Assembly: GCA_046295175.1 (NCBI GenBank)
Contig: JBKBNY010000006.1
Span: forward strand, 288,407-352,406
Direction of reading: 5' to 3'
Origin: JALOLV01 sp046295175
GTDB lineage: Bacteria; Bacteroidota; Bacteroidia; Cytophagales; Spirosomataceae
Length of the DNA: 64,000 nucleotides
The notes below the pieces were generated by a model, which was not told where the DNA came from, did not search any database, and saw nothing but the letters and a program-made list of their open reading frames with translations. Both the position numbers and the translations under genes were made by a program. This document shows positions 8,281 through 16,617 of the stretch, piece after piece (positions within the stretch are counted from its first letter, which is position 1; every line of letters starts with the position of its first letter).

Positions 8281-8892
8281 ATGCAGATATTTCCAAATCA
8301 ACTTTATCATATTTACAATCAAGGTAATAATCGCGAAACAATATTTAAGGATAGAGAGGATTACATAAATTTCCTGAGAAAATATAGAGAACTTGTTTAT
8401 CCGATTGCCGATACGATTTGTTATTGCTTAATGCCCAATCATTTTCATTTTTTGATAAATTCTACGACTACTTCATCCGAAAAATTTATACTCGGTAATA
8501 TAGAAAGTGTTAGATTAGGCAATGCCTTTAGAGTTCTTTGTAGCAGCTATGCCAATGATTTTAACAAAAAATATAGTCGAACTGGCTCTCTTTTCCGCCA
8601 AAAAACTCAAGCAAAAAATCTTGAAACGAGGTCGGACGGTAGCCAGAACGATACAAATTATCCTCTGATTTGTTTTCATTACATTCATCAAAATCCAATA
8701 ACAGCGGGCTTGTGTACTAAAATGGAGGATTGGGAATTTAGCTCATTTCAAGATTTTATCAATCTACGTAGTGGTACATTAATCAATAAAGGATTAGCAT
8801 TTGAATTAATTGAAATCCCGAAAGAAAACCTCTACAATGAATCATACAAGATAATTTCAGAAGAGAAATTTCAAAAGTTATTTGCGGTCTGA
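8281..8892 (+). CDS. REP-associated tyrosine transposase (RAYT, Y1/HUH)
   Basis: 203-residue TnpA_REP/Y1-type single-strand transposase. HUH motif MPNHFHF (H54, H56); predicted catalytic Tyr134 in FHYIHQNP; the GSLFRQK motif precedes it and MEDWEFSS follows. RAYTs act on REP hairpins as vertically inherited domesticated transposases. ATG at 8281 was chosen over an upstream TTG because MQIFPNQLYHIYNQG is the usual family start. The gene is bracketed by inverted REP copies; the right copy contains its stop codon, and codons 117-123 are themselves a REP-like sequence in a loop between the two catalytic motifs. No terminal repeats or target duplication of an ordinary IS were seen. Confidence 0.9.
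   Translation: MQIFPNQLYHIYNQGNNRETIFKDREDYINFLRKYRELVYPIADTICYCLMPNHFHFLINSTTTSSEKFILGNIESVRLGNAFRVLCSSYANDFNKKYSRTGSLFRQKTQAKNLETRSDGSQNDTNYPLICFHYIHQNPITAGLCTKMEDWEFSSFQDFINLRSGTLINKGLAFELIEIPKENLYNESYKIISEEKFQKLFAV
8631..8648 (+). repeat. REP-like copy inside the RAYT coding sequence
   Basis: Matches the REP consensus GTCGGACGGTAGTCAGAC at 16 of 18 positions. It is read in frame as part of R117-S-D-G-S-Q-N123 in the loop before the catalytic-Tyr helix. Confidence 0.75.
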
Positions 8893-8904
8893 CTATCGTC
8901 CGAC
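8887..8904 (-). repeat. REP palindrome, right copy of RAYT gene
   Basis: Exact reverse complement of 8212-8229. The TGA stop of the RAYT gene (8890-8892) lies inside it. Confidence 0.85.
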
Positions 8905-9011
8905 CTTGGTAATTTAAACCATTTATCACAAAATTTGTCTTAAAATCAAATCATTAGGTTAAATTTATCGTTATTTATCACGGATATAAGACACAAATAA
9001 ACTGGTTGGTT

Positions 9012-10361
9012 ATGCTACGGTCATTTACAGTATTGGGGTTCTCAGTTCTTACGTTTACAATGGTTTTATCATGCTCTAAAACCGATGAAGGAACCGACCC
9101 AAAAGAAAAATCGAGTTTTGATTTGATGCAAGATAAAATTTTGACGGTTTCGTGTGCAGTTTCGGGTTGTCATTTATCAGAAACCGACGCAACATTCAAA
9201 CAACATGGACTCGTTTTGGCTGCTGGAAAATCTTACGCAAATCTTGTTGGAGTAGCTCCCAAAAACGCCAATGCATTATCCGATAATTTATTGAGAGTTA
9301 AGGCTTTCAAATCGCTCGAAAGTTTACTTTATCACAAATTACTCTTTGATAATAGCCACCATGCGGGCAAATCTTACGGTAGCCCGATGCCGCTCGGAAT
9401 GGAGTTGTTGTCTCAAGGTCAAATCGAATTTGTAAGACGCTGGATAGAAGCTGGAGCACCCAAAACTGGTAACGTGGTGGATGCATCACTACTCGATGAC
9501 AAGACTCCAAGTTTAGCCCCTTTTTCGGCTCTCGAAGTACCAGCCGCTGGTACGGGCTTTCAGATGCGTTTAGAGCCATTTACCGTCAATCCTAATTTTG
9601 AGCGTGAGTTGTTTGTACGTAAAGCCGTAGGCAATACTGAGACAGTCTATGTCAATCGCTTTAAGATTTCGATGCGTCCCAATTCGCACCACTTTATATT
9701 GTACGGATTTAGAAATAACTCTTCGTTACCACAAATGAACGTAATCAGAGACTTGAGAAATCCTGATAATTCTCTTAATCTCGTTACTTCGATTCAAATG
9801 AGCAATCATATTTTTTATTTTGGCGGAAGCGAACAAAGCATTGATTATACATTCCCTCCAGGAACTGCCGTCGAACTGGCCCCGAACCAGACTTTTGATA
9901 TGAATGCCCACAATTTCAACAAAACTGACAAACCTCTAACCGGTGAGGTCTATATTAATTTGTACACAACACCCAAAGCTAATGTGAAAAATGTTGTTAA
10001 AGTGATTGACTTCGGTAATCAGAATATCACGCTACCGCCAAAAACAAAAACAGTTGTCTCAAAAGATTTCACTTTCAATACAAATGTCAAAATCGTGACA
10101 CTCTTTTCGCATACCCATAAATTAGGCGAAAAATTCGAGATTTTGATTAAAGGCGGAGCCAGAAACGGCGAAGTAGTTTATACATCAACCGACTGGGAAC
10201 ATCCACTACGCAAGGATTTATCACCTTACATTTCACTCAAAAAAGGCGAAGGTCTTACTTCGAGGATTACTTATAACAATACAAGCAACCAAACTGTGAG
10301 ATTTGGATTAACAAGCGAAGACGAAATGGGAATTATTTTTGGATATTATTTCGAAGAATAA
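9012..10361 (+). CDS. Haem-motif plus copper monooxygenase-like (PHM fold) lipoprotein
   Basis: 449 residues. Lipoprotein signal with Cys21. The N-terminal module (about 35-150) has a cytochrome-like C48-x4-C53-H54 motif with Met candidates in SPMPLGM. The remainder resembles the two-domain copper type II ascorbate-dependent monooxygenase fold: HH pair 226-227 (NSHHFILYG), His300 (MNAHNF), H367-T-H369 (SHTHKLG, as in peptidylglycine monooxygenase) and Met439 (DEMG). All expected copper ligands can therefore be placed, so it is plausibly a periplasmic copper hydroxylase with attached electron entry. The substrate is unknown. ATG at 9012 replaces an upstream TTG. Confidence 0.75.
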   Translation: MLRSFTVLGFSVLTFTMVLSCSKTDEGTDPKEKSSFDLMQDKILTVSCAVSGCHLSETDATFKQHGLVLAAGKSYANLVGVAPKNANALSDNLLRVKAFKSLESLLYHKLLFDNSHHAGKSYGSPMPLGMELLSQGQIEFVRRWIEAGAPKTGNVVDASLLDDKTPSLAPFSALEVPAAGTGFQMRLEPFTVNPNFERELFVRKAVGNTETVYVNRFKISMRPNSHHFILYGFRNNSSLPQMNVIRDLRNPDNSLNLVTSIQMSNHIFYFGGSEQSIDYTFPPGTAVELAPNQTFDMNAHNFNKTDKPLTGEVYINLYTTPKANVKNVVKVIDFGNQNITLPPKTKTVVSKDFTFNTNVKIVTLFSHTHKLGEKFEILIKGGARNGEVVYTSTDWEHPLRKDLSPYISLKKGEGLTSRITYNNTSNQTVRFGLTSEDEMGIIFGYYFEE

Positions 10362-10370
10362 AATATTTTC

Positions 10371-10410
10371 AATCCTTCAAGGTCTGAAAGACACTTGAAG
10401 GATTTTTTTT
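10371..10410. terminator. Terminator between convergent genes
   Basis: 11-bp stem (10371-10381 with 10394-10404), 12-nt loop, then eight T. The T-run includes the end of the opposing stop codon. Confidence 0.88.
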
Positions 10411-11152
10411 ATTGCTTTGTGTAGTTAAGCATTCGGAGTAGTTCATCAATGTTGGTATCACTGACCGGAATCTCGTATTTATTGACAGTTACACTCTTAC
10501 CTCTAATCGACTCAATTTTATCAAGATTGACAATGTAGGACTTGTGTACACGCATAAAATTTTTGGTTGGCAGTTTCTCTTCAATACCTTTCATAGTCGA
10601 TTTTGTCAAGATAGCCTTGGTTTGCCCTGCCAAAAAGATTTTTACGTAATCTTTTAAGCCTTCGATATACATAATCTCTTTTATCGGAATCTTAACGAGC
10701 GAATATTCTACATTTACGAAGAAATAATCGGGTTGTTCGTCGGCCTTTTGCTGAATAATTGTAGTAGTTACGTTATTCTTCGCCGCATTTTTCTTCTGGA
10801 ATAAATCGAGAGCTTTGTAAGCCGCCTTAGTAAATCTTTCGAGGCTAACGGGCTTCATCAAATAATCTACTACATCCAAATCATAACTTTCGACTGCGTA
10901 GTTTGAGTAAGCCGTCACAAAAATCACCATCGGTTTTTCGGTAAGACTCTGCAAAAACTTTGTACCGAGCATTCCAGGCATTTGAATATCTAAAAACATC
11001 AAGTCGATTTGTTCTTCTTGCAATGCAGCCATCGCTTCAAATGGATTTTTGCAAGTACGAACCAACTCTAAAAAAGGTATCTGACGGATATTTTCTTCGA
11101 TGAGTTTACGAGCCAAATTCTCGTCATCAACGGCAATACAACGTAGCTTCAT
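10409..11152 (-). CDS. LytTR response regulator
   Basis: 247 residues. Receiver domain with intact pocket: D9/D10, phosphoacceptor Asp55 (FLDIQMPG), Thr80 and Lys100. The LytTR DNA-binding domain is at about 145-245 (LPTKNFMRVHKSYIVN). Partner of the LytS-type kinase gene 77 nt upstream on the same strand. This pair is divergent from the outer-membrane receptor at 12737, which is a likely target (inference). LytTR proteins bind direct repeats in promoter DNA; none was confidently located. Confidence 0.93.
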   Translation of the reverse strand: MKLRCIAVDDENLARKLIEENIRQIPFLELVRTCKNPFEAMAALQEEQIDLMFLDIQMPGMLGTKFLQSLTEKPMVIFVTAYSNYAVESYDLDVVDYLMKPVSLERFTKAAYKALDLFQKKNAAKNNVTTTIIQQKADEQPDYFFVNVEYSLVKIPIKEIMYIEGLKDYVKIFLAGQTKAILTKSTMKGIEEKLPTKNFMRVHKSYIVNLDKIESIRGKSVTVNKYEIPVSDTNIDELLRMLNYTKQ

Positions 11153-11229
11153 AGGTTTTAGGATAAATAGTTAATCCAAATGTAAAAGAAATTGGTGATT
11201 CAGAAAACTTTATTTCTACGAATTATCCA

Positions 11230-12297
11230 TCAAGATTCGCCAATCTTTTTAAATTTTATTTTCATTTCTACTTCAAACCATTCATCGCTCTTGACAATCG
11301 CCAAACTGTGAGCATTCGGATATAGTAATTCTAAGCGGCGTTTGACGTTTTTAAGACCAATACCAGAGCTTTTATCTTTATCATCCGTCGATTCAGGTGC
11401 AATTTTATTTTTGATTTTGTAAACCAATTCATCGGCTTCGCAGTGTACATTAATATCAATCACGGGGTCAAGAATCATGCCCACACCATGCTTGAAAGCA
11501 TTTTCTACAAACGGAATCATCAACATTGGCTCAATCAGCTGATGACCAATACTACCCTCCATTTTGAGATTAATTTCAACATCGTCTTCAAATCTGACTT
11601 TTTGGAGTTCGATGTAATTTTGAAGATATTTTAATTCTCTATCGAGCGGTACTTGCGAATCATCAGATTCATAGAGCATATATCGCATTAATTCTGATAA
11701 CTTGATTGTAACAGATTCGGCATTTTCGGATTTTGAACGAATCAAATAAACGATGCTATTCAGAACATTAAAAATAAAATGTGGACTAATCTGCGACCTC
11801 AAAAACGATAATTCTGATTGTAAACGCTCTTGTTTCTCTTCTTGACGAGTTTTGTCTTGTTTAGTCAGATAATTAATGAATCCATAAACAGCACTAATCG
11901 CCCCAATCATGATTACCGGAAAAACATTAAATGCAGTAAATCTCCCCAGATTAAACGCTCTAAATTTGGGGTTTGGGTGTGGCGGAATAAACGCCTCTTT
12001 CAGAAAATATTGCAGACCGACAAAAAATATTATCAAAACTATCAGCGACAAAATATAGCTCTGTACGCCGTACTTAGGCAGTACCTTTGGCATAACCAGC
12101 TCCGTGTTGATAAAAAACAGGGCAATACTCAGTAGATTTATCGGAAAAATAGCCTTTAAAAACTGTATAGTTCGTTCGTCGTTGAAATCGGCACTCAGAA
12201 ACGGCAGTGAAAGCCAAATTCCGAAAAATAGAAACAAAAAAGTAATCTTCGACAGACGCTCAGATGTCTCTTTTTTAGCATATACACTGGTTAGCAT
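11230..12297 (-). CDS. LytS-type sensor histidine kinase
   Basis: 355-residue inner-membrane kinase. Four hydrophobic helices lie in the first 145 residues, followed by a coiled linker (TRQEEKQERLQSELSFLRSQ) and the His_kinase domain with phosphorylated His173 in SPHFIFN. A C-terminal ATPase domain has the N-box (MIPFVENAFKHG) and G-box (SSGIGLKNVKRRLELLYP). No extracytoplasmic sensor domain is visible, so sensing is probably through the membrane helices. First gene of an operon with the LytTR regulator. Confidence 0.93.
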   Translation of the reverse strand: MLTSVYAKKETSERLSKITFLFLFFGIWLSLPFLSADFNDERTIQFLKAIFPINLLSIALFFINTELVMPKVLPKYGVQSYILSLIVLIIFFVGLQYFLKEAFIPPHPNPKFRAFNLGRFTAFNVFPVIMIGAISAVYGFINYLTKQDKTRQEEKQERLQSELSFLRSQISPHFIFNVLNSIVYLIRSKSENAESVTIKLSELMRYMLYESDDSQVPLDRELKYLQNYIELQKVRFEDDVEINLKMEGSIGHQLIEPMLMIPFVENAFKHGVGMILDPVIDINVHCEADELVYKIKNKIAPESTDDKDKSSGIGLKNVKRRLELLYPNAHSLAIVKSDEWFEVEMKIKFKKIGES

Positions 12298-12736
12298 ATT
12301 TAGGTAGTTTTAATTGTATGAAAACTGTTGAATAACAATTTTCGTATTGAAAATTTTATTTGATTGAGATTACACAATCTTCATCAAAACAGAATAAGTT
12401 TTGGACTGATTCTAAACTTAAATTTAACAACTAAAAATAATACAATTTGGACTAAGCAGATTAAAAGGGCAAATAAGAAGACAAAAATTGGTTTTTAGGG
12501 TATAAAACCTACAAAATACTATTTAATAAACATTCTACAATCAAAATCGGTTTTCATCTTCAAAGTATTGATTTTCATCTATTCTCCTAAATAAGTACAA
12601 TAAACTATGATTTACTTTGCAAAGTGTTTTAGGGGTTGGTACGAGAGTGTAGTAGTTGAAGAGTAAACAGCACTGCACTTTCTGTACCACTTAATTAAAA
12701 TTGAAAAATAAAAATAACGATAACAACCAAACTGAA
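12298..12736. other. Divergent intergenic region, kinase operon / OM receptor
   Basis: About 440 bp, AT-rich, with no ORF. It must hold both divergent promoters. The sequence TACTTTGC near 12610 is one base off the Bacteroidota -7 pattern. A TTTTCATCT direct repeat occurs near 12550-12580. A LytTR target site may lie here but none was fixed. Confidence 0.4.
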
Positions 12737-15304
12737 ATGAAAAAGTTAGTCAAAAGTATTTTAATTCTGAGTTTCATAAGTCTTGGCACTTTCGCCCAAA
12801 TGGGCGGCCCCGGAGGTTGGGGTGGCGGTGGTGGTAGCGACCGTCGTGCTGGTCAAAGTACTCAGATGGGTGGTTTTCCTGGAATGAGAAATCAGCAACA
12901 ACAAAATCAAGAAGCTCTTGAAGTAGGCGATGGTAAAATTAAAGGTAGCTTGATAGATAGCCTTACAAAGAAGCCTGTTGAATTTGCCACAATTGCTCTC
13001 TACAGAAAAACCGATAAGACAAAACCTGTTGACGGTACGATGTCGGATGATTTAGGAAAGTTTGCTTTGAAAGACCTTCCTGATGGTGAGTTCTTCCTAA
13101 AAATTAGCTTTATCGGTTACGAAGACAAAATCATTAACCTTCCGACAACTGCTAAGGCACTCAAAAAAATGAGTTTTGAAAATATCGTGATGTCGCCTTC
13201 TTCAAAACTTTTAGAAGAAGTAACCGTAACGGGTCAGAAATCACTTCTCGAAGACAAAGTTGACCGCTTAGTATTCAATGCTGAGGTTGATAAAACAAGT
13301 CAAGGTGGTAATGCAGGTGATGTTTTACGTAAAGTTCCGATGCTTTCAGTTGACTTAGAAGGTAACCTTTCGATGCGTGGTAGCTCAAATGTTAGAGTAT
13401 TGATAAACAACAAGCCATCTACAATTATGGCAAGTAGTGTTGCCGATGCATTGAAGCAAATCCCAGCCGAAATCATCAAAACCGTTGAGGTTATCACTTC
13501 GCCATCTGCAAAATATGACGCAGAAGGTACAGCAGGTATCATCAATATCATTACTAAGAAAAATAACTTACAGGGAATCACGGGTAACGTGAACTTGGCG
13601 GCTGGTAACCGTGGCTCGAACCTTTTTGGTAACGTAAACTGGAGACAAGGTAAATTTGGAATCACTACAAGTGGTGGCGGAAATATGTTCTATAACCCGT
13701 CAGAAGTAACTGGTCTTCAGCGTACTACAAGAGAGTCAATCACTACTGTAACAAAACAATTCTCTGAAAATTTTGACAATGGTTTGTTTGGCAACTGGCA
13801 AATTGGTTCGGATTATGATTTCAATACCAAGAACTCAATCTCAACAAGTGTTCGTTTCGGTCGTCGTCAGTTTAACAATACGCAAGATTTTAGCTCAAAT
13901 ACTTTTGTAAATGATGTATTGATTCGCTCAACTACAAATGATATTACCAACAAAAACCAAAATTCAAACGTTGATGCTAACATTGATTACATCCGTAAAT
14001 TTGAAAATGCACAAAAAGAATTTGGTATAATCACTCAATTTAGCCAAAGTAATAGCGATAACAGTTTTAAATCGATTGGCGAAACACAAACAATCGAGAA
14101 CCCTAACTTGGGAAATACTCGCGAATTAACTTACCAAATGGATTTCCAAACACCAATCTCAAAGTCTCAGTTATTTGAAATCGGTGCTAAGAATATCTAC
14201 CGTAACATCCACAACGATTTTAGCTATTTGTTCAATGGCGTTATCTCAGAAGATATTCGCCTTCAACCTGATGAGTTAGATTACTTGCAAAACGTAACTT
14301 CTGGTTATATGTCATACACGTACACAAGCAGTAAGAAATTTACTTTCAAACCTGGTTTACGTTATGAATATACCTTAAACGATGTAAAATTATTAAGCAA
14401 AGGTAACCTCAACGTAAAAGATTACGGCAACTTTATTCCGAGCTTGCAGTTATCTCAAAGCCTTGGTGGTGGTAAAACATTGAAAGCGTCTTACAACCGT
14501 CGTATTCAACGTCCGTCGTTACGTAACTTGAGTCCAAACGTAAACATCTCAAATCCTGAAAACCAAACACAAGGTAATGCCGAATTATTACCAGAATTGA
14601 CAAACTCTTATGAGTTATCATTCAGTGCATTCAAAAAGGCAACTTCAGTAAATATGTCGGTGTTTTTCCGTGATACAAAAGATAATATTACTCAAATCCG
14701 TACAGTTACAAACACTGGTGGAATCTTAACACAATTCCAAAATGCAGGTTCGGCGAGAAGCTACGGCTTGAATATCTTTGGCTCTACCCGAATCACTCAA
14801 AAATGGCAAGTGAATATCGGAACAAACATATTCTATCAAAACCTTAGTACTGGTACTACAAGCAATAGCGGTGTAGTGGTAGATGGAAACTTCTTCTTGA
14901 TGGGTCAGCTTCCAAAAGATTGGGCTTTCCAAGCATTCGGATTCTTGAGAGGGCCACAGGTACAACCACAAGGACGTCAGGCTGGTTTTGGTACATTCAA
15001 CATGGGTGTTCGTAAAGATTTCAAGAAGAAAAACGCGAGTCTTGGTATCAGTGTTGACAACCCATTCACGAGAGGTCTAAGATTTGTAAGTACGTTTGAT
15101 TCTCCATCATTCGGATTATTCCAAGAGAACGAAAACCTACGCATCAACCGTGGAGTTAGACTTACATTTAGCAAACAATTCGGTAAGATGTCGTTTGGTA
15201 GCACAAGAAGTAGAAAACGTGTAAATAACGACGATACAAAACAAGATGATTCAGGAAACCAAGGCGGCGGAATGCAAGGTGGTGGAATGGGTCCAAGAAA
15301 TTAA
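12737..15304 (+). CDS. TonB-dependent receptor-like outer-membrane beta-barrel protein
   Basis: 855 residues with signal peptide ending GTFAQ, then a Gly/Arg/Gln-rich linker (about 22-60). A carboxypeptidase-regulatory-like beta-sandwich (about 66-150, IKGSLIDSLTKKPVEFATIALY) follows, then a plug domain (EVTVTGQKSLLEDKVDRL onward) and the large outer-membrane barrel (PF14905 type). The C-terminus is again Gly/Met-rich (QGGGMGPRN) instead of ending in the usual aromatic residue. The substrate is not readable. ATG at 12737 chosen over a TTG 36 nt upstream because it opens the signal peptide. Divergent from the LytS/LytTR pair. Confidence 0.88.
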   Translation: MKKLVKSILILSFISLGTFAQMGGPGGWGGGGGSDRRAGQSTQMGGFPGMRNQQQQNQEALEVGDGKIKGSLIDSLTKKPVEFATIALYRKTDKTKPVDGTMSDDLGKFALKDLPDGEFFLKISFIGYEDKIINLPTTAKALKKMSFENIVMSPSSKLLEEVTVTGQKSLLEDKVDRLVFNAEVDKTSQGGNAGDVLRKVPMLSVDLEGNLSMRGSSNVRVLINNKPSTIMASSVADALKQIPAEIIKTVEVITSPSAKYDAEGTAGIINIITKKNNLQGITGNVNLAAGNRGSNLFGNVNWRQGKFGITTSGGGNMFYNPSEVTGLQRTTRESITTVTKQFSENFDNGLFGNWQIGSDYDFNTKNSISTSVRFGRRQFNNTQDFSSNTFVNDVLIRSTTNDITNKNQNSNVDANIDYIRKFENAQKEFGIITQFSQSNSDNSFKSIGETQTIENPNLGNTRELTYQMDFQTPISKSQLFEIGAKNIYRNIHNDFSYLFNGVISEDIRLQPDELDYLQNVTSGYMSYTYTSSKKFTFKPGLRYEYTLNDVKLLSKGNLNVKDYGNFIPSLQLSQSLGGGKTLKASYNRRIQRPSLRNLSPNVNISNPENQTQGNAELLPELTNSYELSFSAFKKATSVNMSVFFRDTKDNITQIRTVTNTGGILTQFQNAGSARSYGLNIFGSTRITQKWQVNIGTNIFYQNLSTGTTSNSGVVVDGNFFLMGQLPKDWAFQAFGFLRGPQVQPQGRQAGFGTFNMGVRKDFKKKNASLGISVDNPFTRGLRFVSTFDSPSFGLFQENENLRINRGVRLTFSKQFGKMSFGSTRSRKRVNNDDTKQDDSGNQGGGMQGGGMGPRN

Positions 15305-15314
15305 TCTTCGTTCA

Positions 15315-15351
15315 AAAGAAGCCGTCTCAAGATTTTTGAGACAGCTTCTTT
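15315..15351 (+). terminator. Hairpin after OM barrel protein
   Basis: 16-bp stem (15315-15330 with 15336-15351) with a single mismatch and 5-nt loop. Only a short T-run follows. Confidence 0.75.
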
Positions 15352-15492
15352 CCTCAATCTTCTCACAAACATTTACCAGATTTTTTGTTAAATAATTGTT
15401 AACGACAGAACTAAAAATACAAATAAATACTTGTGTACGTATATTTAATGTATATACATATTTTTAACCTTTCAAACCAAATTATTATCACA

Positions 15493-16056
15493 ATGAAAAA
15501 AGTAACTTTTCTATTTGCAGCTCTACTTGTTTCGGCTACATCGTTTGCTCAAAAATGGACACTTGATAAGTCTCACGCCAAAATGACATTTACAGTAACT
15601 CACTTATTGATGTCGGAGGTTGACGGTGTTTTCAAAGGTCTCGATGCTACAATCACTTCTTCAAAAGAGGATTTCTCTGATGCGGTTTTTGAATTAACTG
15701 CTGACTTGAAACAAGTAACAACCAACCAAGAAATGCGTGATGGTCACCTTCAAAAAGAAGATATGTTCGATACTGCGAAGTTTCCTACATTGACTTTCAA
15801 AAGCAAATCAATTACTCCGGCTGGTCCAAAGAAATTCAAATTAGTAGGTGACCTTACAATGAAAGGTGTAACTAAGCCAGTTACATTAGATTTGACATTG
15901 ATTGGCACGGGTAAAAACCGCCAAGGCAAAAACTTAGTAGGTTTCAAAGCTACTGGTACTGTAAAAAGAACTGATTACGGTGTTGGTGCAATGCCATCAG
16001 CAGTTGTTTCAGAAGAAGTTGAGCTTCGTGCTTCTGGCGAATTCGTTCAGAACTAA
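15493..16056 (+). CDS. YceI-family periplasmic lipid-binding protein
   Basis: 187 residues. Signal peptide ending TSFAQ followed by the YceI lipocalin-like barrel (WTLDKSHAKMTFTVTHL opening; GDLTMKGVTKPVTLDL and RTDYGVG motifs). Members bind isoprenoid-type lipids in the periplasm. ATG at 15493 opens the signal peptide; the open frame reaches 60 nt further upstream but that stretch is not signal-like. It has its own strong terminator and appears monocistronic. Confidence 0.92.
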   Translation: MKKVTFLFAALLVSATSFAQKWTLDKSHAKMTFTVTHLLMSEVDGVFKGLDATITSSKEDFSDAVFELTADLKQVTTNQEMRDGHLQKEDMFDTAKFPTLTFKSKSITPAGPKKFKLVGDLTMKGVTKPVTLDLTLIGTGKNRQGKNLVGFKATGTVKRTDYGVGAMPSAVVSEEVELRASGEFVQN

Positions 16057-16080
16057 GATTAACAATATAAATTATTTGAA

Positions 16081-16116
16081 AACTACTACTCAAAACCGAG
16101 TAGTAGTTTTTTTTTG
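16081..16116 (+). terminator. Rho-independent terminator after YceI gene
   Basis: 11-bp perfect stem (16081-16091 with 16098-16108), 6-nt loop, and a run of about ten T. Confidence 0.93.
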
Positions 16117-16197
16117 AAATTATTTTAAATCTTTACAACCCTTTTCAATAATTTAGTGTCTTAAATCCAACATATCTACAAAAACAAAGAAAAGGTT

Positions 16198-16545
16198 ATG
16201 AACTCAACAAATTTACGCACAATTATACCATTAGCCGGTAAAAAGAAAGTCCAGCCTTCAGACGTGCTTTACCTAAAAGCAGATGTGAATTATACTGAAG
16301 TTCACCTCAACGACGGAGAAATAGTGATTGTCTCTAAAACACTTAAAGAACTCGAAAAGCGGTTTTGCGACCACAATTTCTTTAGAACCCACAAGTCATT
16401 TATGGTCAATATGAAATACGTCACGGGTTTTAGGGTTAACGAAGAGATGACCGTGAATGTACAAGACGAACACAAAGTAAGCCTATCGCGTCGCCGTAAG
16501 GATGACTTCTTAAAAATGGTCAGAACCAGTAGAATGGTTGCCTAA
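16198..16545 (+). CDS. Stand-alone LytTR DNA-binding protein
   Basis: 115 residues, made of a LytTR domain only (about 15-112: DVLYLKADVNYTEVHL, FFRTHKSFMVNMKYV). There is no receiver domain, so it is not a conventional phosphorylation-controlled regulator. It lies 50 nt upstream of a TonB-dependent receptor gene on the same strand and is a plausible local regulator of it (inference). Confidence 0.9.
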   Translation: MNSTNLRTIIPLAGKKKVQPSDVLYLKADVNYTEVHLNDGEIVIVSKTLKELEKRFCDHNFFRTHKSFMVNMKYVTGFRVNEEMTVNVQDEHKVSLSRRRKDDFLKMVRTSRMVA

Positions 16546-16576
16546 AAGTTTCGGATAAATACTTATCAATCAATAT

Positions 16577-16617
16577 TTTTGAATATATTTGCAACATGCT
16601 TGCAAATATATTCAAAA
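16577..16617. promoter_or_regulatory. Long operator-like palindrome covering the receptor start codon
   Basis: Perfect 18-bp arms (16577-16594 and 16600-16617) around a 5-nt centre CATGC that contains the ATG of the receptor gene. The inner core is TTGCAA-CATGC-TTGCAA. The left arm contains TATATTTG (16584-16591), an exact match to the Bacteroidota -7 box TAnnTTTG. A dimeric, perhaps Fur/Zur-type, repressor could block transcription or the RNA hairpin could hide the start codon. Both are inference. Confidence 0.7.

Noticed and set aside
8281..8892. Calling the RAYT gene a complete IS200/IS605 insertion sequence
   Set aside because: Size, motif spacing and flanking REPs fit RAYT. No IS200-type subterminal hairpins with an insertion site or tnpB were seen.
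12701..12736. TTG start for the 12.7-kb receptor
   Set aside because: The upstream extension is Asn/Lys-rich and would displace the signal peptide. The ATG at 12737 opens a normal one.
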